The notes beneath the pieces were generated by a model, which was not told where the DNA came from, ran no database searches, and saw only the letters and a program-made list of their open reading frames with translations. Shown here piece after piece: positions 16,340 through 25,232 of a DNA stretch of 64,000 bases (position 1 is its first letter; every line of letters begins with the position of its first letter). This DNA comes from Actinomadura pelletieri DSM 43383 (GTDB lineage: Bacteria; Actinomycetota; Actinomycetes; Streptosporangiales; Streptosporangiaceae), in assembly GCF_003634705.1 (NCBI RefSeq), contig NZ_RBWU01000008.1:62001-126000 (forward strand), in the 5' to 3' direction. The position numbers and the translations under genes were made by a program.

Positions 16340-16870
16340 CTAGCGGGCGGTGATGCCCTGGCCGTTCCCCTTGGCGGTGATGACGCGCTTGATCGCGTGC
16401 GCGACGTCCCCGATGTGGGCCTTGATGCCGGTAGAAGGTGTGGGGGGCGGGGCCTGGCTGGCCGTGATGTGGAGGTTTCTGACCTGTCGGGGTGAGGCGG
16501 CGTGCGGCGGCGGACATTCGGCAGGTCGCAGTGTCTCCGCCGCCGCGGTCATGGGTGGCGTCGCCCGACATGGCTGCCAAGTCGGCGACAGTCTCAACCA
16601 AGCCCTCTTGGGCGAGCAGGGCTGGCGGAGGCTCGCTGCCGTGCACCAGTTCAGATGCGGGGACGGTCGCTCTGAGGCACCGTCGGCGTGCTTCGGTTGA
16701 AGTCGCAACTCGGTGTCGGCGCCATCGTCGACGAGGTCGCATGTCGAGTCGCGGCCTTCGAGGCGACGAGCAAGCGCCCGTGACGGCAGAGCTGGGGCAC
16801 CCACCGGGATGGCGGGCGTGAGAGTTGGCTGTGCGGCTGGCTCAGCCCTTCGGGCTCCGGTGTCGCTCAT
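16340..16870 (-). CDS. Hypothetical protein, reading frame possibly disrupted
   Basis: From ATG 16870 a 176-aa frame runs to TAG 16340. The first about 70 residues and the last about 30 (HIGDVAHAIKRVITAKGNGQ) look like protein. The middle is Trp/Cys/Pro-rich and implausible. The neighbouring minus-strand frame over that same middle reads ELVHGSEPPPALLAQEGLVE and continues in similar acidic, helical style. This pattern suggests two frameshifts, natural or from sequencing, in one gene. The function is unknown; it precedes the small gene at 16035. Confidence 0.4.
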   Translation of the reverse strand: MSDTGARRAEPAAQPTLTPAIPVGAPALPSRALARRLEGRDSTCDLVDDGADTELRLQPKHADGASERPSPHLNWCTAASLRQPCSPKRAWLRLSPTWQPCRATPPMTAAAETLRPAECPPPHAASPRQVRNLHITASQAPPPTPSTGIKAHIGDVAHAIKRVITAKGNGQGITAR

Positions 16871-17112
16871 GACGGCCTCCGTACCGGGACGCGGTAACTG
16901 ATGACGTGGAGTTAGTGAACGCGTCATCGCACCGGGAGTCACTAGGGCTGGGGACATACTTTTCATGTAGGGCTCTAGCTCGCTGACCTGCGGATTCGCG
17001 AGAGTCGGCCCACTTTATATGTCGCGGCGAGCGCGGCCGCCCGAAATGTGTAGTTGCCGCGACTGGTCGCGGCGGGCGACCCTGGCCATGAGGCCACATC
17101 AGGGAGGCGCTG

Positions 17113-18594
17113 GTGAGTGCGTGGAACAGGCGCGACATTGGCCGACTGCGCAAGCAAATGGTCCAACAGGGACGTGACTCCAGTGAGATCGCATCCGAGA
17201 TCCGGATGCGGGCGAGGGTGTCAATGCTCGCCGCGTATCGGTTGGCAGCAGGACTTTCCCAGCCGGAACTGGTGGAACGGTTCAGTGAGGCATCGCCTGG
17301 AGTCTTCATGGATCAGCCACTCTTGTCGCGGCTGGAAGCGTTTCCCGGGCCTGGCGGCCGAGCACCGCTGGCAACCCAGATCATCACGTTCGCCACTATT
17401 TTCGAGGTATTGCCGTTACGGCTCCTGGCTCCAGAGGCCTTAGACCACATGGAGCCACAAGAACGGGATGTCCTGATCAGGTGCAGCATCACTTCTCCTC
17501 CCAAGACTCATGCCGACACCGGCCAGTTCGGGTTGTCGGTACCCCCTCGGCAATGTCCGCAGGTGGAAGCCCGATTGGAAAGGCAGGTTCTGATGGCGGC
17601 ACGTAGAGCCATGCGGTTCGGTACCGACGCCGAAAGCTGCAACGTCGGCCCGGAGGGCATCGATCAGCTTCGCGACGACGTCGCACGAGTGGCGAGCGCC
17701 TACCCGCAACGGCCATTGCCGGAACTGCTCGGTGAACTTGCCGAGCTGCAGGAGGTCACTTTCGGGTTGCTGGAAGGCCGGCAACGCCCACGCCACACTG
17801 CGGAGCTGTACCTGCTGGCTGGAGTCCTTTCGGGCATGCTGGCCAAGGCGAGTCACGACCTGGGAGATCCGCATTCGGCCCTGACGCAGGCGCGGACGGC
17901 GTTCATTTGTGCTGACAACATCGGTCACGATGGATTGAAAGCGTGGACTGCGGGACTCCGGTCGATGATCTCCTACTGGGCGAGTCGGCCGAACGACGCC
18001 GTTCGGTACGCCGAGCAGGGCGCGGAGTCCGCAGCAGCCGCCTCCGGCACCGCCTCAGTGTGGCTGCCTGCGCAGGAGGCGCGCGCTTGGGGACTGCTCG
18101 GAAATGCCGAACGGTGCCGCGCGGCGATCCAACGGGCCAAGGAAGCGCGCGAAGCCGCCGGACGCGACGAGTTGGACGAGCTCGGCGGCATCATGACGTT
18201 CCCAACTCCCCGGCAGCTGTACTACGCCGCTGACGCCTCGATCTGGCTTCCGGGCGCGGAGGAGCATGCCGCTCAGCAGGCGGAGGCCGCAATCGACGCC
18301 TACCAACGAGCTGCAGACGTCGACCAGTCGTTCAGCGACGAGGCAGGGGCTCGCACGGACCTGGCGCTGGCTCGCGCCGCCCAAAGCGATGTTGAGGGCG
18401 CTGCGGACGCTCTGGAGGATGTGCTGGATCTTCCGGTCGACCAAAGAATCGAAGGGATCGTCGCCAGCGTCAGGCGGGTGCATCGCATTCTCCGGGAGCC
18501 TCGGCTCCAGGGACCTGCTGCGATGAGCCTTCAGCAGGAGATCGAAGCGTACACACGAACCCCAGCGGCTGCGGCGCTTCCGCCCGGGCGCTAG
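17113..18594 (+). CDS. XRE-type HTH regulator with TPR-like domain
   Basis: This 493-aa cytoplasmic protein has a helix-turn-helix at about residues 30-105 (AAYRLAAGLSQPELVERFSE, then MDQPLLSRLEAFP). A long helical region with TPR-like repeats runs over about 200-480. GTG 17113 lies behind AGGGAGG. It resembles actinobacterial stand-alone sensors of small molecules or peptides, but nothing in its sequence names the ligand. The GNAT gene starts 10 bp after its stop, so the two are probably one operon. The genes to its left run the other way, with a 240-bp shared upstream region. Confidence 0.8.
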   Translation: MSAWNRRDIGRLRKQMVQQGRDSSEIASEIRMRARVSMLAAYRLAAGLSQPELVERFSEASPGVFMDQPLLSRLEAFPGPGGRAPLATQIITFATIFEVLPLRLLAPEALDHMEPQERDVLIRCSITSPPKTHADTGQFGLSVPPRQCPQVEARLERQVLMAARRAMRFGTDAESCNVGPEGIDQLRDDVARVASAYPQRPLPELLGELAELQEVTFGLLEGRQRPRHTAELYLLAGVLSGMLAKASHDLGDPHSALTQARTAFICADNIGHDGLKAWTAGLRSMISYWASRPNDAVRYAEQGAESAAAASGTASVWLPAQEARAWGLLGNAERCRAAIQRAKEAREAAGRDELDELGGIMTFPTPRQLYYAADASIWLPGAEEHAAQQAEAAIDAYQRAADVDQSFSDEAGARTDLALARAAQSDVEGAADALEDVLDLPVDQRIEGIVASVRRVHRILREPRLQGPAAMSLQQEIEAYTRTPAAAALPPGR

Positions 18595-18604
18595 CCTCCT
18601 GGCC

Positions 18605-19171
18605 ATGTATCCCGTATCGGTCACGGGCAACGGAGGGGCTCTGCGTGAGTTCCGGGTCGAAGATGTCGACGCGGTCTTGGCGGTGTACGGCGACCCGGTC
18701 GTCGTCGAACATCTCTCGTTTGAGCCGCGCAGCCGCGACCAGGTCGCCGCGACACTTTCCCACGTGATCGATGCGGCTAGAAAGGAGCCGCGGGTCGAGT
18801 ACTCGCTCGCGGTGGTGGAGTCGGCGGTCGACGAGGTGATCGGATTTGCGCGACTGGCAGTGGACGCCCAGCATCCAGGCCAGTCAAGCGCGCAGGTGGG
18901 GTTTGCTTTGCGCGCCGACCGGTGGGGCAAGGGCCTCGGTGCCGAGACGGTCCGGCTGCTACTCCGGCTTGGTTTTGAGGACCTTGGCTTGCACCGGATC
19001 TGGGGTGCCCGCAGCCCTGACAACTCCACGTCCGCAAGGCTGATGACCAAGCTCGGCATGACCGAGGAGGGCCGGATCCGCGGACATCTTCGTGTACGTG
19101 GAGCGTGGCGTGACTCAGTGGTTCATTCCATCCTTGAGGATGAGTGGCGCGCCAACTGCAGCAGCCGGTAG
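18605..19171 (+). CDS. GNAT family N-acetyltransferase (RimJ/RimL-like)
   Basis: This 188-aa protein has the GNAT core. It shows ALREFRVEDVDAVLAVYGDP at the N-terminus, VGFALRADRWGKGLGAETVR (residues about 98-117, the acetyl-CoA pyrophosphate loop R/Q-x-x-G-x-G/A) and HRIWGARSPDNSTSARLMTK, LGMTEEGRIRGH near the C-terminus, as in RimJ/RimL-type enzymes. It acetylates a primary amine of a protein or small molecule. The substrate is unknown. It is co-directional with and 10 bp behind the HTH/TPR regulator. Confidence 0.85.
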   Translation: MYPVSVTGNGGALREFRVEDVDAVLAVYGDPVVVEHLSFEPRSRDQVAATLSHVIDAARKEPRVEYSLAVVESAVDEVIGFARLAVDAQHPGQSSAQVGFALRADRWGKGLGAETVRLLLRLGFEDLGLHRIWGARSPDNSTSARLMTKLGMTEEGRIRGHLRVRGAWRDSVVHSILEDEWRANCSSR

Positions 19172-19476
19172 GGGAGATCTTTCCCAGAGAAACAACGCAT
19201 CTCGCCCTGCTGGCCGCGACTCAACCCACGGCCCCCTTGCCGTAGTTCGGAAGCGCATCCCTGGTGGCGTCGTCAGGGAGGGTGATCAGTCTCAGCCTGG
19301 AGAACGCAACCTAAAGATCTTTCACGCCGACCGGCTGGCGGCCGGGCGACGTCGCGCCCGGATCGACACGGCCACGAGCCCTTTCCGCCCGGCGGTCGAA
19401 GCCAGGGCCGCAGAATCCGCCGCCCCCACGTAGATCGCATTCGGTCCGTCCTCGTCTCCCAAGGGCTTCGAACCTT

Positions 19477-19944
19477 GTGCAAACGATTCTCACCGGGCTT
19501 GGGACCGCGGACCGTTCTCCGGACACGGCGGTGAGCGCTACGGAGGACGGTGTGGTGCGGGAGGAGCGTCCTCTCGCACCACACCTGGCCTGTCTCCGTT
19601 CCGCGCCTTATGTCAGGGCGGTAGCGGCCGAACGGGCGGACGCATGGAAAGACTGGGAGGACAACGGCCTGGTCTTTCCGTCCCGGCGGGGTACGCCTAT
19701 GGAGCCGGACAACCTACGCCGTAGCTGGGGACGCGTCCGGGCGGCTGCGGGACTGGGGTCGATGCGGTTCCACGACATGCGGCACACCTGCGTCTCGCTG
19801 CTGCTTCATCTGGGCATCGCGCCGAACGTCGTCCGGGAGATCGTCGGGCACAGTGACATCGAGGTCACCATGACGATTTACGCTCACACTTCGCTCGACG
19901 ACAAGCGGGCGGCGCTGCGGAAGCTGGGGGATGCGCTCGGCTGA
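19477..19944 (+). pseudogene. Tyrosine recombinase (integrase), C-terminal fragment
   Basis: The ORF keeps only the C-terminal catalytic part of a phage/ICE-type integrase: GLVFPSRRGTPMEPDNLRRS, then FHDMRHTCVSLLLHLG (His-x-x-Arg) and IVGHSDIEVTMTIYAHTS (His/Tyr nucleophile). The N-terminal core-binding domain and first catalytic Arg are missing. The first about 45 residues of the ORF do not resemble the family and cover a strong hairpin (19549-19585). It points at the 3' end of tRNA-Phe 76 bp away, the usual place for an integrase of an element integrated in a tRNA gene. It is read as a relic. The 19172-19476 stretch before it holds nothing that I can identify. Confidence 0.8.
19549..19585. 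repeat. 17-bp inverted repeat inside the integrase remnant
   Basis: GGTGTGGTGCGGGAGGA and TCCTCTCGCACCACACC pair with one G-T wobble around a 3-nt loop. It sits at the point where integrase similarity begins, so it may be a terminator or the scar of the event that removed the integrase N-terminus. No T-tract follows. Confidence 0.6.
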
Positions 19945-19969
19945 GGACGTTGCCGTCAGGGTTGCCGTC

Positions 19970-20005
19970 AAAAGGCCCGGAACCGCGATTGGTTCCGGGC
20001 CTTTT
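19970..20005. terminator. Bidirectional intrinsic terminator
   Basis: AAAAGGCCCGGAACC and GGTTCCGGGCCTTTT form a 15-bp perfect stem around a 6-nt loop, with a T-run at the 3' side on both strands. It lies between the integrase remnant (plus strand) and the minus-strand tRNA-Asp/tRNA-Phe pair, and so ends both transcripts. Confidence 0.9.
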
Positions 20006-20020
20006 GGCTGGTCAGAAGTG

Positions 20021-20094
20021 TGGGCAGGGGCGGGGTCGAACCGCCGACCTTCCGCTTTTCAGGCGGACGCTCGTACCGACTGAGCTACCTGCCC
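20021..20094 (-). tRNA. tRNA-Phe (GAA)
   Basis: The minus strand folds into a full cloverleaf: acceptor GGGCAGG/CCTGCCC with discriminator A, D-arm GCTC/GAGC, anticodon stem TCCGC/GCGGA with loop CTGAAAA (anticodon GAA), and T-arm GGCGG-TTCGACC-CCGCC. CCA is not encoded. Its 3' end faces the integrase remnant, so it is the probable attachment site of a lost element. Confidence 0.96.
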
Positions 20095-20120
20095 GGGACG
20101 TGTTTGGTAGCACGTCGGGG

Positions 20121-20195
20121 CGGTCCTGACGGGATTTGAACCCGCGGCCTCCACCTTGACAGGGTGGCGAGCACTCCTAGCTGCTCCACAGGACC
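20121..20195 (-). tRNA. tRNA-Asp (GTC)
   Basis: Minus-strand cloverleaf with acceptor GGTCCTG/CAGGACC and discriminator G, D-arm GAGC/GCTC, anticodon stem CCACC/GGTGG with loop CTGTCAA (anticodon GTC), and the T-loop TTCAAAT. It lies 26 bp upstream of tRNA-Phe and is probably co-transcribed with it. Confidence 0.96.
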
Positions 20196-20407
20196 TTGCT
20201 GCTCCGAGCCTAGCGGCTTCGGAGGGTTGCGTGGCGCTTGGCGACGTCCGAGAGCATACGCGATGGCCGAGGTGGGCGCCAACTCGTTATGGGTGGGGTG
20301 GAGGGGGCAAGATCAAGTCGGTGGGGGATGCGGGGCGGGGTGGTTTCGGGGGGCGTGGGGCTTCCTGGTGCCGTCCGGTGGGGCGGTTCTGAGGTGATGG
20401 AGGGCGT

Positions 20408-21808
20408 GTGGTCGCGAAGCTCCCGGAGGGGTATCAGCGAGGGCTGGGGACTCGTCAGATTCAGATGTTGGCGATCGGCGGGACGATCGGTACCGGGTTG
20501 TTCCTCGGGGCGGGGGAGAACATCGCCAAGGCGGGGCCGAGTCTGATCTTGATGTACGCGGTCGCGGGGGTGGCGTTGTTCCTGGTCATGCGGGCGCTCG
20601 GGGAGTTGTTGACGTATCGGACGGCGGAGGGTGGGTTCGCCGGGTATGCCCGGGAGTTTCTGGGGCCGTTCTGGGGTTACGCCACGACCTGGACGTACTG
20701 GATCATCTGGGTCACGACCGGCATGGCGGAGTTGACCGCGGCCGGGACGTACATCCAGACGTGGTGGCCGGGGGTCGAGCAGTGGCAGACGGCGCTGGTG
20801 GCGCTGGTGGTCCTGTTCGTGGTGAACCTGATCTCGGTGAAGATCTTCGGTGAGCTGGAGTTCTGGTTCGCCATGATCAAGGTCGCGGCGATCGTGATGA
20901 TGATCCTGGTGGGGCTCGGGGTGTTGGCCTTCGGGTTCGGGGATGCGGGGGAGACCGCGCGGGTCGGGAATTTGTGGGGGCACGGGGGGATCTTTCCCGA
21001 GGGGTACGGCGCCACGATCATGACGCTGCAGATGGTGATGTTCGCCTATCTGGGGGTTGAGCTGGTCGGTGTGACGGCTGGCGAGGCCAAGGATCCGGAG
21101 CGCAATATTCCGCGGGCGATCAATGCTCTGCCGGTGCGGTTCGCGCTGTTCTATCTGGGGTCGTTGGTGGTGATCCTCTCGGTGGTGCCGTGGACGGCGT
21201 TCAAGGGTGGTGCCAGCCCGTTCGTGTTGGCGTTCGACAGGATCGGCATCCCGGGCGGCGCGGACATCGTGAACTTCGTGGTGCTCACGGCGGCGTTGTC
21301 GTCCTGCAACGCGGGTGGTTTGTACTCGACGTCCCGGATGTTGCGGACGGCCGGTGTGAACGGAGATGGGCCGAAGGTGCTGGCGCGGTTGAGCGGTCGG
21401 GGGGTGCCCGTGCTGACCGTGGTCATCTCGGCCGTGGTCATGGGGGTCGGGGTCGTGGTCAACGCGGTCGTCCCGGAGAAGGCGTTCATGTACATCACGT
21501 CGGTGTCGACCGGTGGGGCGCTCGCGGTGTGGACGGTCATTTTGGTGGCGCACATGGTTTACCGGCGGAAGGTCGGCGCGAAGGCGTCATATCGGATGCC
21601 GTGGGCGCCGTACACGAACTGGGGCGTGCTGGCGTTCTTTGGGTTTGTCACGGTGACGATCGCGTGGGAGGCCGATACCCGGATCGCGTTGTACGTCATG
21701 GCGGCTTGGGCCGGGGTGGTTGTGGCCGGGTGGGGGATCGTGCGGCGTGGTTCGCAGGACGTTTCCGGTGCGGAGGTGGCCGTGGAGGCGGGGAGTTCCA
21801 GCGTTTGA
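20408..21808 (+). CDS. APC-family amino-acid permease
   Basis: This 466-aa integral membrane protein has about 12 predicted helices. The N-terminal GYQRGLGTRQIQMLAIGGTI, GTGLFLGAGENIAKAGPS is the classical signature of amino-acid permeases of the AAT subfamily (relatives of AroP, GabP, AnsP and CycA), and GELLTYRTAEGGFAGYAREF follows. It imports an amino acid with protons. Which one cannot be told from sequence, though the closest feel is the D-serine/alanine/glycine or GABA-type branch. GTG 20408 has GGAGGG upstream. It stands alone, between the tRNA pair and the phosphodiesterase gene. Confidence 0.88.
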   Translation: MVAKLPEGYQRGLGTRQIQMLAIGGTIGTGLFLGAGENIAKAGPSLILMYAVAGVALFLVMRALGELLTYRTAEGGFAGYAREFLGPFWGYATTWTYWIIWVTTGMAELTAAGTYIQTWWPGVEQWQTALVALVVLFVVNLISVKIFGELEFWFAMIKVAAIVMMILVGLGVLAFGFGDAGETARVGNLWGHGGIFPEGYGATIMTLQMVMFAYLGVELVGVTAGEAKDPERNIPRAINALPVRFALFYLGSLVVILSVVPWTAFKGGASPFVLAFDRIGIPGGADIVNFVVLTAALSSCNAGGLYSTSRMLRTAGVNGDGPKVLARLSGRGVPVLTVVISAVVMGVGVVVNAVVPEKAFMYITSVSTGGALAVWTVILVAHMVYRRKVGAKASYRMPWAPYTNWGVLAFFGFVTVTIAWEADTRIALYVMAAWAGVVVAGWGIVRRGSQDVSGAEVAVEAGSSSV

Positions 21809-21923
21809 GTCGCCGTTATGTGTTGTCACTGAGTGTACACGGTCAGCTACTGACTCGTTACTTTGGTGTCATCGGACGGTTCGAGGGTGGGGGTGGACAG
21901 GTCCCGGCTTCCAAGAGGTGAAG

Positions 21924-22814
21924 ATGCACCGACGGAATCGTTTCGTTCTCCTCGTCCTGACTGCTTCTTTGATCCTTCCGGTGCCGTCCGCGGCGGCGGA
22001 GGTCGTTCCAGTCTCGGTGCGGCTGGCCAGTGGTAAGGCTCGGGTCGCGAACGTCGCGCATCGGGGGGCCTCCGCGTACGCGCCGGAGAACACGATCGCG
22101 GCGTTCAAGCTCGCGGTGTCGCAGCGTGCCGATGTCGTTGAGGTCGACGTCCAGGAGTCGAAGGACCACGAGCTCGTGCTCATGCATGACACCACGCTCG
22201 CCCGGACGACGAACGTGGAGGAGATGTATCCGAAGCGGGCGCCCTGGGAGGTTTCGGACTTCACGCTCGCCGAGATCAGGAGGCTGGACGCCGGGGCGTG
22301 GTTCGGGAAGAAGTACCGGGGCGAGCGGGTGCCGACGCTGGGACAGACGCTGAGCGCCCTGGAGGGACGGGGCGTCGGGCTTCTGGTGGAGATCAAGAGT
22401 CCGAGGCTGTATCCGGGCATCGAGAAACGCGTCGCCGGGGCACTGCGGCGTTCACCGTCCTGGCTGCGGAATGAGCGACGTCTCGCTGTGCAGTCGTTCG
22501 ACTGGCGGTCCATGCGGCGGTTCCACTCCGTGCTGCCGCAGGTGCCGATCGGGCTGCTGGGGACTCCGAAGGCCGAGGAGTTGCCGTGGTTCGCCTCTTA
22601 TGCGGACGAGATCAATCCGCCGTGGCGTGGGCTGTCTGCGGCTTATGTGAAGCAGGTTCATGCGGCTCGCATGGACGTCCTTACCTGGACGATAAACAAC
22701 AGTGGCGACATGAGAAGGGCCATCCGGCTCGGGGTGGACGGAATCATCACCAACAAGCCGGACGTGCTGAACCGCGTGCTGAAGGAGACCGCCGCGCCAG
22801 GTTCAGCCGCCTGA
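21924..22814 (+). CDS. Secreted glycerophosphodiester phosphodiesterase
   Basis: This 296-aa GDPD-family enzyme has a signal peptide (about 1-25, FVLLVLTASLILPVPSAAA). Catalytic motifs are VAHRGASAYAPENT (His, Arg, Glu), VEVDVQESKDHELVLMHD (metal-binding Glu/Asp and catalytic His) and LLVEIKSP. A C-terminal LTWTINN, GVDGIITNKP completes the TIM barrel. It hydrolyses glycerophosphodiesters to glycerol-3-phosphate and an alcohol outside the membrane. ATG 21924 has AGAGGTGA upstream. Its 3' end overlaps the convergent LysR gene by 12 bp. Confidence 0.93.
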   Translation: MHRRNRFVLLVLTASLILPVPSAAAEVVPVSVRLASGKARVANVAHRGASAYAPENTIAAFKLAVSQRADVVEVDVQESKDHELVLMHDTTLARTTNVEEMYPKRAPWEVSDFTLAEIRRLDAGAWFGKKYRGERVPTLGQTLSALEGRGVGLLVEIKSPRLYPGIEKRVAGALRRSPSWLRNERRLAVQSFDWRSMRRFHSVLPQVPIGLLGTPKAEELPWFASYADEINPPWRGLSAAYVKQVHAARMDVLTWTINNSGDMRRAIRLGVDGIITNKPDVLNRVLKETAAPGSAA

Positions 22815-23696
22815 TCTGGGCAGGCGGTCGCGGGTGTGGGCGATCAGGGCGCGTGCGGCGGGACTGCGTGGGCCCTCGGTCCGCCAGGCGAGGGCGATTC
22901 GTCCGCTGAGGCGGGGGCGGACGATCGGCATCGGGTGTAGGTCGTCCGGTCGGGCTCGGGCGGCGGATTCGGGCAGGACGGCGACGCCGAGGCCGTGTGC
23001 GGCGAGCTGTGCCAGGACGGGCGGGTCGCCGGCCTCGAACGCGATGCGCGGGCGGAGGCCCGAGTCGGCGCAGGCGTCGTCGAGGACGGCGCGGAGGCCG
23101 GTGCCCTTCGGCAGGCAGATGAGGTCCTGGTCGGCGAGGGCGCGCAGCGTGACCGAGGAACGGCGGGCGAGTGGATGGTCGTGGCCGACGGCGGCGTAGA
23201 GGCTCTGTTCGATGACGACGCGGGTCGTGAGGCCGTCGGGTGGTTCGGCGCCGAGGCTGAGGAACGCGAGGTCGACGCGTCCGTCCCGTAGGCCGTCCGT
23301 CAGGGTGGCGGTCTTCTCCTGGACGACCGTGATCTCCACGTTCGGATGGTCATGGTGGAAGGCGGCGAGTATGCCGGGCAGGTCGAGGGAGCGGATCCAG
23401 TCGATGGTGCCGATCGTGACACGTCCGCGGAGCAGGCCCGTCAGCTCGTCCACCGCCAGGCGCGCGCCTTCGACGGCCGCGAGCGCCGCCCGCGCGTAGG
23501 GGAGGACGGCCTTGCCGGCCTCCGTCAGCCGGACGGTCCGTCCCGACCGGTCGAACAGCGGCTGCCCCAGCTCGCGCTCCAACTGTCTGATCTGGGCGCT
23601 GACGCCCGGCTGCGCCACATGCAGCCGTGCCGCCGCCTTGGTGAAACCCGCCTCCTCCGTTACCGCCACAAAGTATTCAAGCTGGCGCAGCTCCAT
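22803..23696 (-). CDS. LysR family transcriptional regulator
   Basis: This 297-aa protein begins MELRQLEYFVAVTEEAGFTK, followed by AAARLHVAQPGVSAQIRQLE, the LysR winged-helix. A periplasmic-binding-fold effector domain covers about 90-290. It is divergent from the histidine kinase gene, with 144 bp between start codons, so that gene is a candidate target. The inducer is unknown. The gene is convergent with, and overlaps, the phosphodiesterase gene. Confidence 0.93.
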   Translation of the reverse strand: MELRQLEYFVAVTEEAGFTKAAARLHVAQPGVSAQIRQLERELGQPLFDRSGRTVRLTEAGKAVLPYARAALAAVEGARLAVDELTGLLRGRVTIGTIDWIRSLDLPGILAAFHHDHPNVEITVVQEKTATLTDGLRDGRVDLAFLSLGAEPPDGLTTRVVIEQSLYAAVGHDHPLARRSSVTLRALADQDLICLPKGTGLRAVLDDACADSGLRPRIAFEAGDPPVLAQLAAHGLGVAVLPESAARARPDDLHPMPIVRPRLSGRIALAWRTEGPRSPAARALIAHTRDRLPRSGG

Positions 23697-23840
23697 AAGC
23701 AGCGATGCTAACAGTGCGTTTGTCCAGCGTCGGGGCTTCTGCCAGGCTCACCATTTCTTTGGTGTCTCTTGGGTGCCGCGCTGCCGTTCGGAGGACTGAT
23801 TTCGATCTGGGCGGTGATTACCTCACCTGCGGGAGGTCGG

Positions 23841-25196
23841 GTGAACGGACGGCGCACATGGTCCATACGGGTGCGGATGACCGTGATGGCCGGGACGGTC
23901 GCCGCCCTGATCTGTGTCGTCCTGATCATCTTGATCATTTTCGGGGTGCGGGGGCGCACCGAGGACTACAAACGCAACCAGGCCACGTCCGCGGCGCTGC
24001 GCGTCGCCTACGAGGTCGGTCGTAATCCGGTTCGGGGGGAACTCTCCGCGCCGGACGGTGTCGTCCTGCAACTCGTGGACGGTCGGGGCGGAGTGATCGC
24101 GAGCAACCGAGCGTTGAGCGGGCCGCCGATCGCCCGGTTCCGCCCGGTTGAGGCGAACATCTACCGCGCCAAGGTGCTCTGTCCGCCGCGGGGGCTGGAC
24201 CGTTGCATGTGGGTGGTCGCGTTTCGCGTCTCCCAGCCGTACGGAGACCGGATCGTCTATGCGGCGACGCCGACCATCCCCTGGTATGTCACTCCCGGCC
24301 TGCTCATGTTGTTGGTCTCCGTGGCGTTGCTCCTGGTCTTCCTGGTGTGCCTGCGGACGTGGGGGACGGTCGACCAGACGCTCGCCCCGGTGGAGGCGAT
24401 CCGCGCCGAGCTGACGGAGATCACCGCCGGCGAGTCGGGGCGCCGGGTGACGGTTCCGGAGAACCAGGACGAGATCAGACGGCTCGCGGAGGCGGCCAAC
24501 GCGACCCTCGACCGTCTCGACACGGCCCTGGCGCGGCAGCGTGGTTTCACATCCGACGCGTCCCATGACCTGCGCAGCCCCATCGCCGCGGCGCGCGCCC
24601 AGATCGAGGAGGCCCTGTTGCGCACGGACGAGGTCGACTGGCCGACGACGGCACGGAACGTCCTGCAGAGCCTCGAACGTCTCCAGGCGATCGTGACGGA
24701 CCTGCTGCAGCTCGCGCGCCTGGACGCCGCCGCGTGGCAGGACACCGAGCTGATCGACCTGGGCGCGCTGGTCACCATCGAGCTCGCGAGGTCACAGCGT
24801 ACGAAGCGGGTCGTTCCGCACATCCAGGACGGGGTGACGGTGCTCGGTGATCGGCTCCGGCTCGCCCGGCTGCTCACGAACCTTCTCGACAACGCAGAAA
24901 GGCACGCCGACAGCAGGATCGACATCATCGTCCGCCTGGACGGCGCGACTGCCGTCTTGGAGGTTCTCGACGACGGTGAGGGTATCGCCGAGCAGGACCG
25001 TGACCTGGTGTTCCAGCGTTTCGCCCGGTTGCGGGCCGGCAAGACCCGCGACGCCGCGGGTACCGGGCTCGGCCTTCCCATCGCCCGCGAGATCGCCCGG
25101 CTTCACGACGGGACGCTGACCATCGAGGACAGCGCCAAGGGTGCCCGTTTCGTCCTCCGGATTCCCAGGGAGCGGACCGCGGAGCCGAGGGGGTGA
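23841..25196 (+). CDS. Two-component sensor histidine kinase (orphan)
   Basis: In this 451-aa membrane kinase, TM1 is at about residues 15-40, an extracytoplasmic sensor region spans about 40-145 (with a CPPRGLDRCMW segment that may hold a disulfide) and TM2 is at about 155-175. HAMP follows, then the H-box FTSDASHDLRSPIAAARAQ, N-box NLLDNAERHA, G1 LDDGEGI and G2 GTGLGLPIAREIARLHDG. I chose GTG 23841 behind GGGAGG over the ATG at 23769. No response regulator gene adjoins it, so its partner is elsewhere, or it sits apart from its operon. Confidence 0.88.
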   Translation: MNGRRTWSIRVRMTVMAGTVAALICVVLIILIIFGVRGRTEDYKRNQATSAALRVAYEVGRNPVRGELSAPDGVVLQLVDGRGGVIASNRALSGPPIARFRPVEANIYRAKVLCPPRGLDRCMWVVAFRVSQPYGDRIVYAATPTIPWYVTPGLLMLLVSVALLLVFLVCLRTWGTVDQTLAPVEAIRAELTEITAGESGRRVTVPENQDEIRRLAEAANATLDRLDTALARQRGFTSDASHDLRSPIAAARAQIEEALLRTDEVDWPTTARNVLQSLERLQAIVTDLLQLARLDAAAWQDTELIDLGALVTIELARSQRTKRVVPHIQDGVTVLGDRLRLARLLTNLLDNAERHADSRIDIIVRLDGATAVLEVLDDGEGIAEQDRDLVFQRFARLRAGKTRDAAGTGLGLPIAREIARLHDGTLTIEDSAKGARFVLRIPRERTAEPRG

Positions 25197-25232
25197 AGTG
25201 CCCGCGTGGGGGTGGACACGCGGTACTTCGGG

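Noticed and set aside
16913..16944. TAGTGA...TCACTA inverted repeat between divergent genes
   Set aside because: Six-base arms 20 bp apart are expected by chance at this length.
20210..21553. 447-codon minus-strand frame opposite the amino-acid permease
   Set aside because: His/Arg/Asp-rich composition typical of an antisense shadow of a membrane-protein gene.
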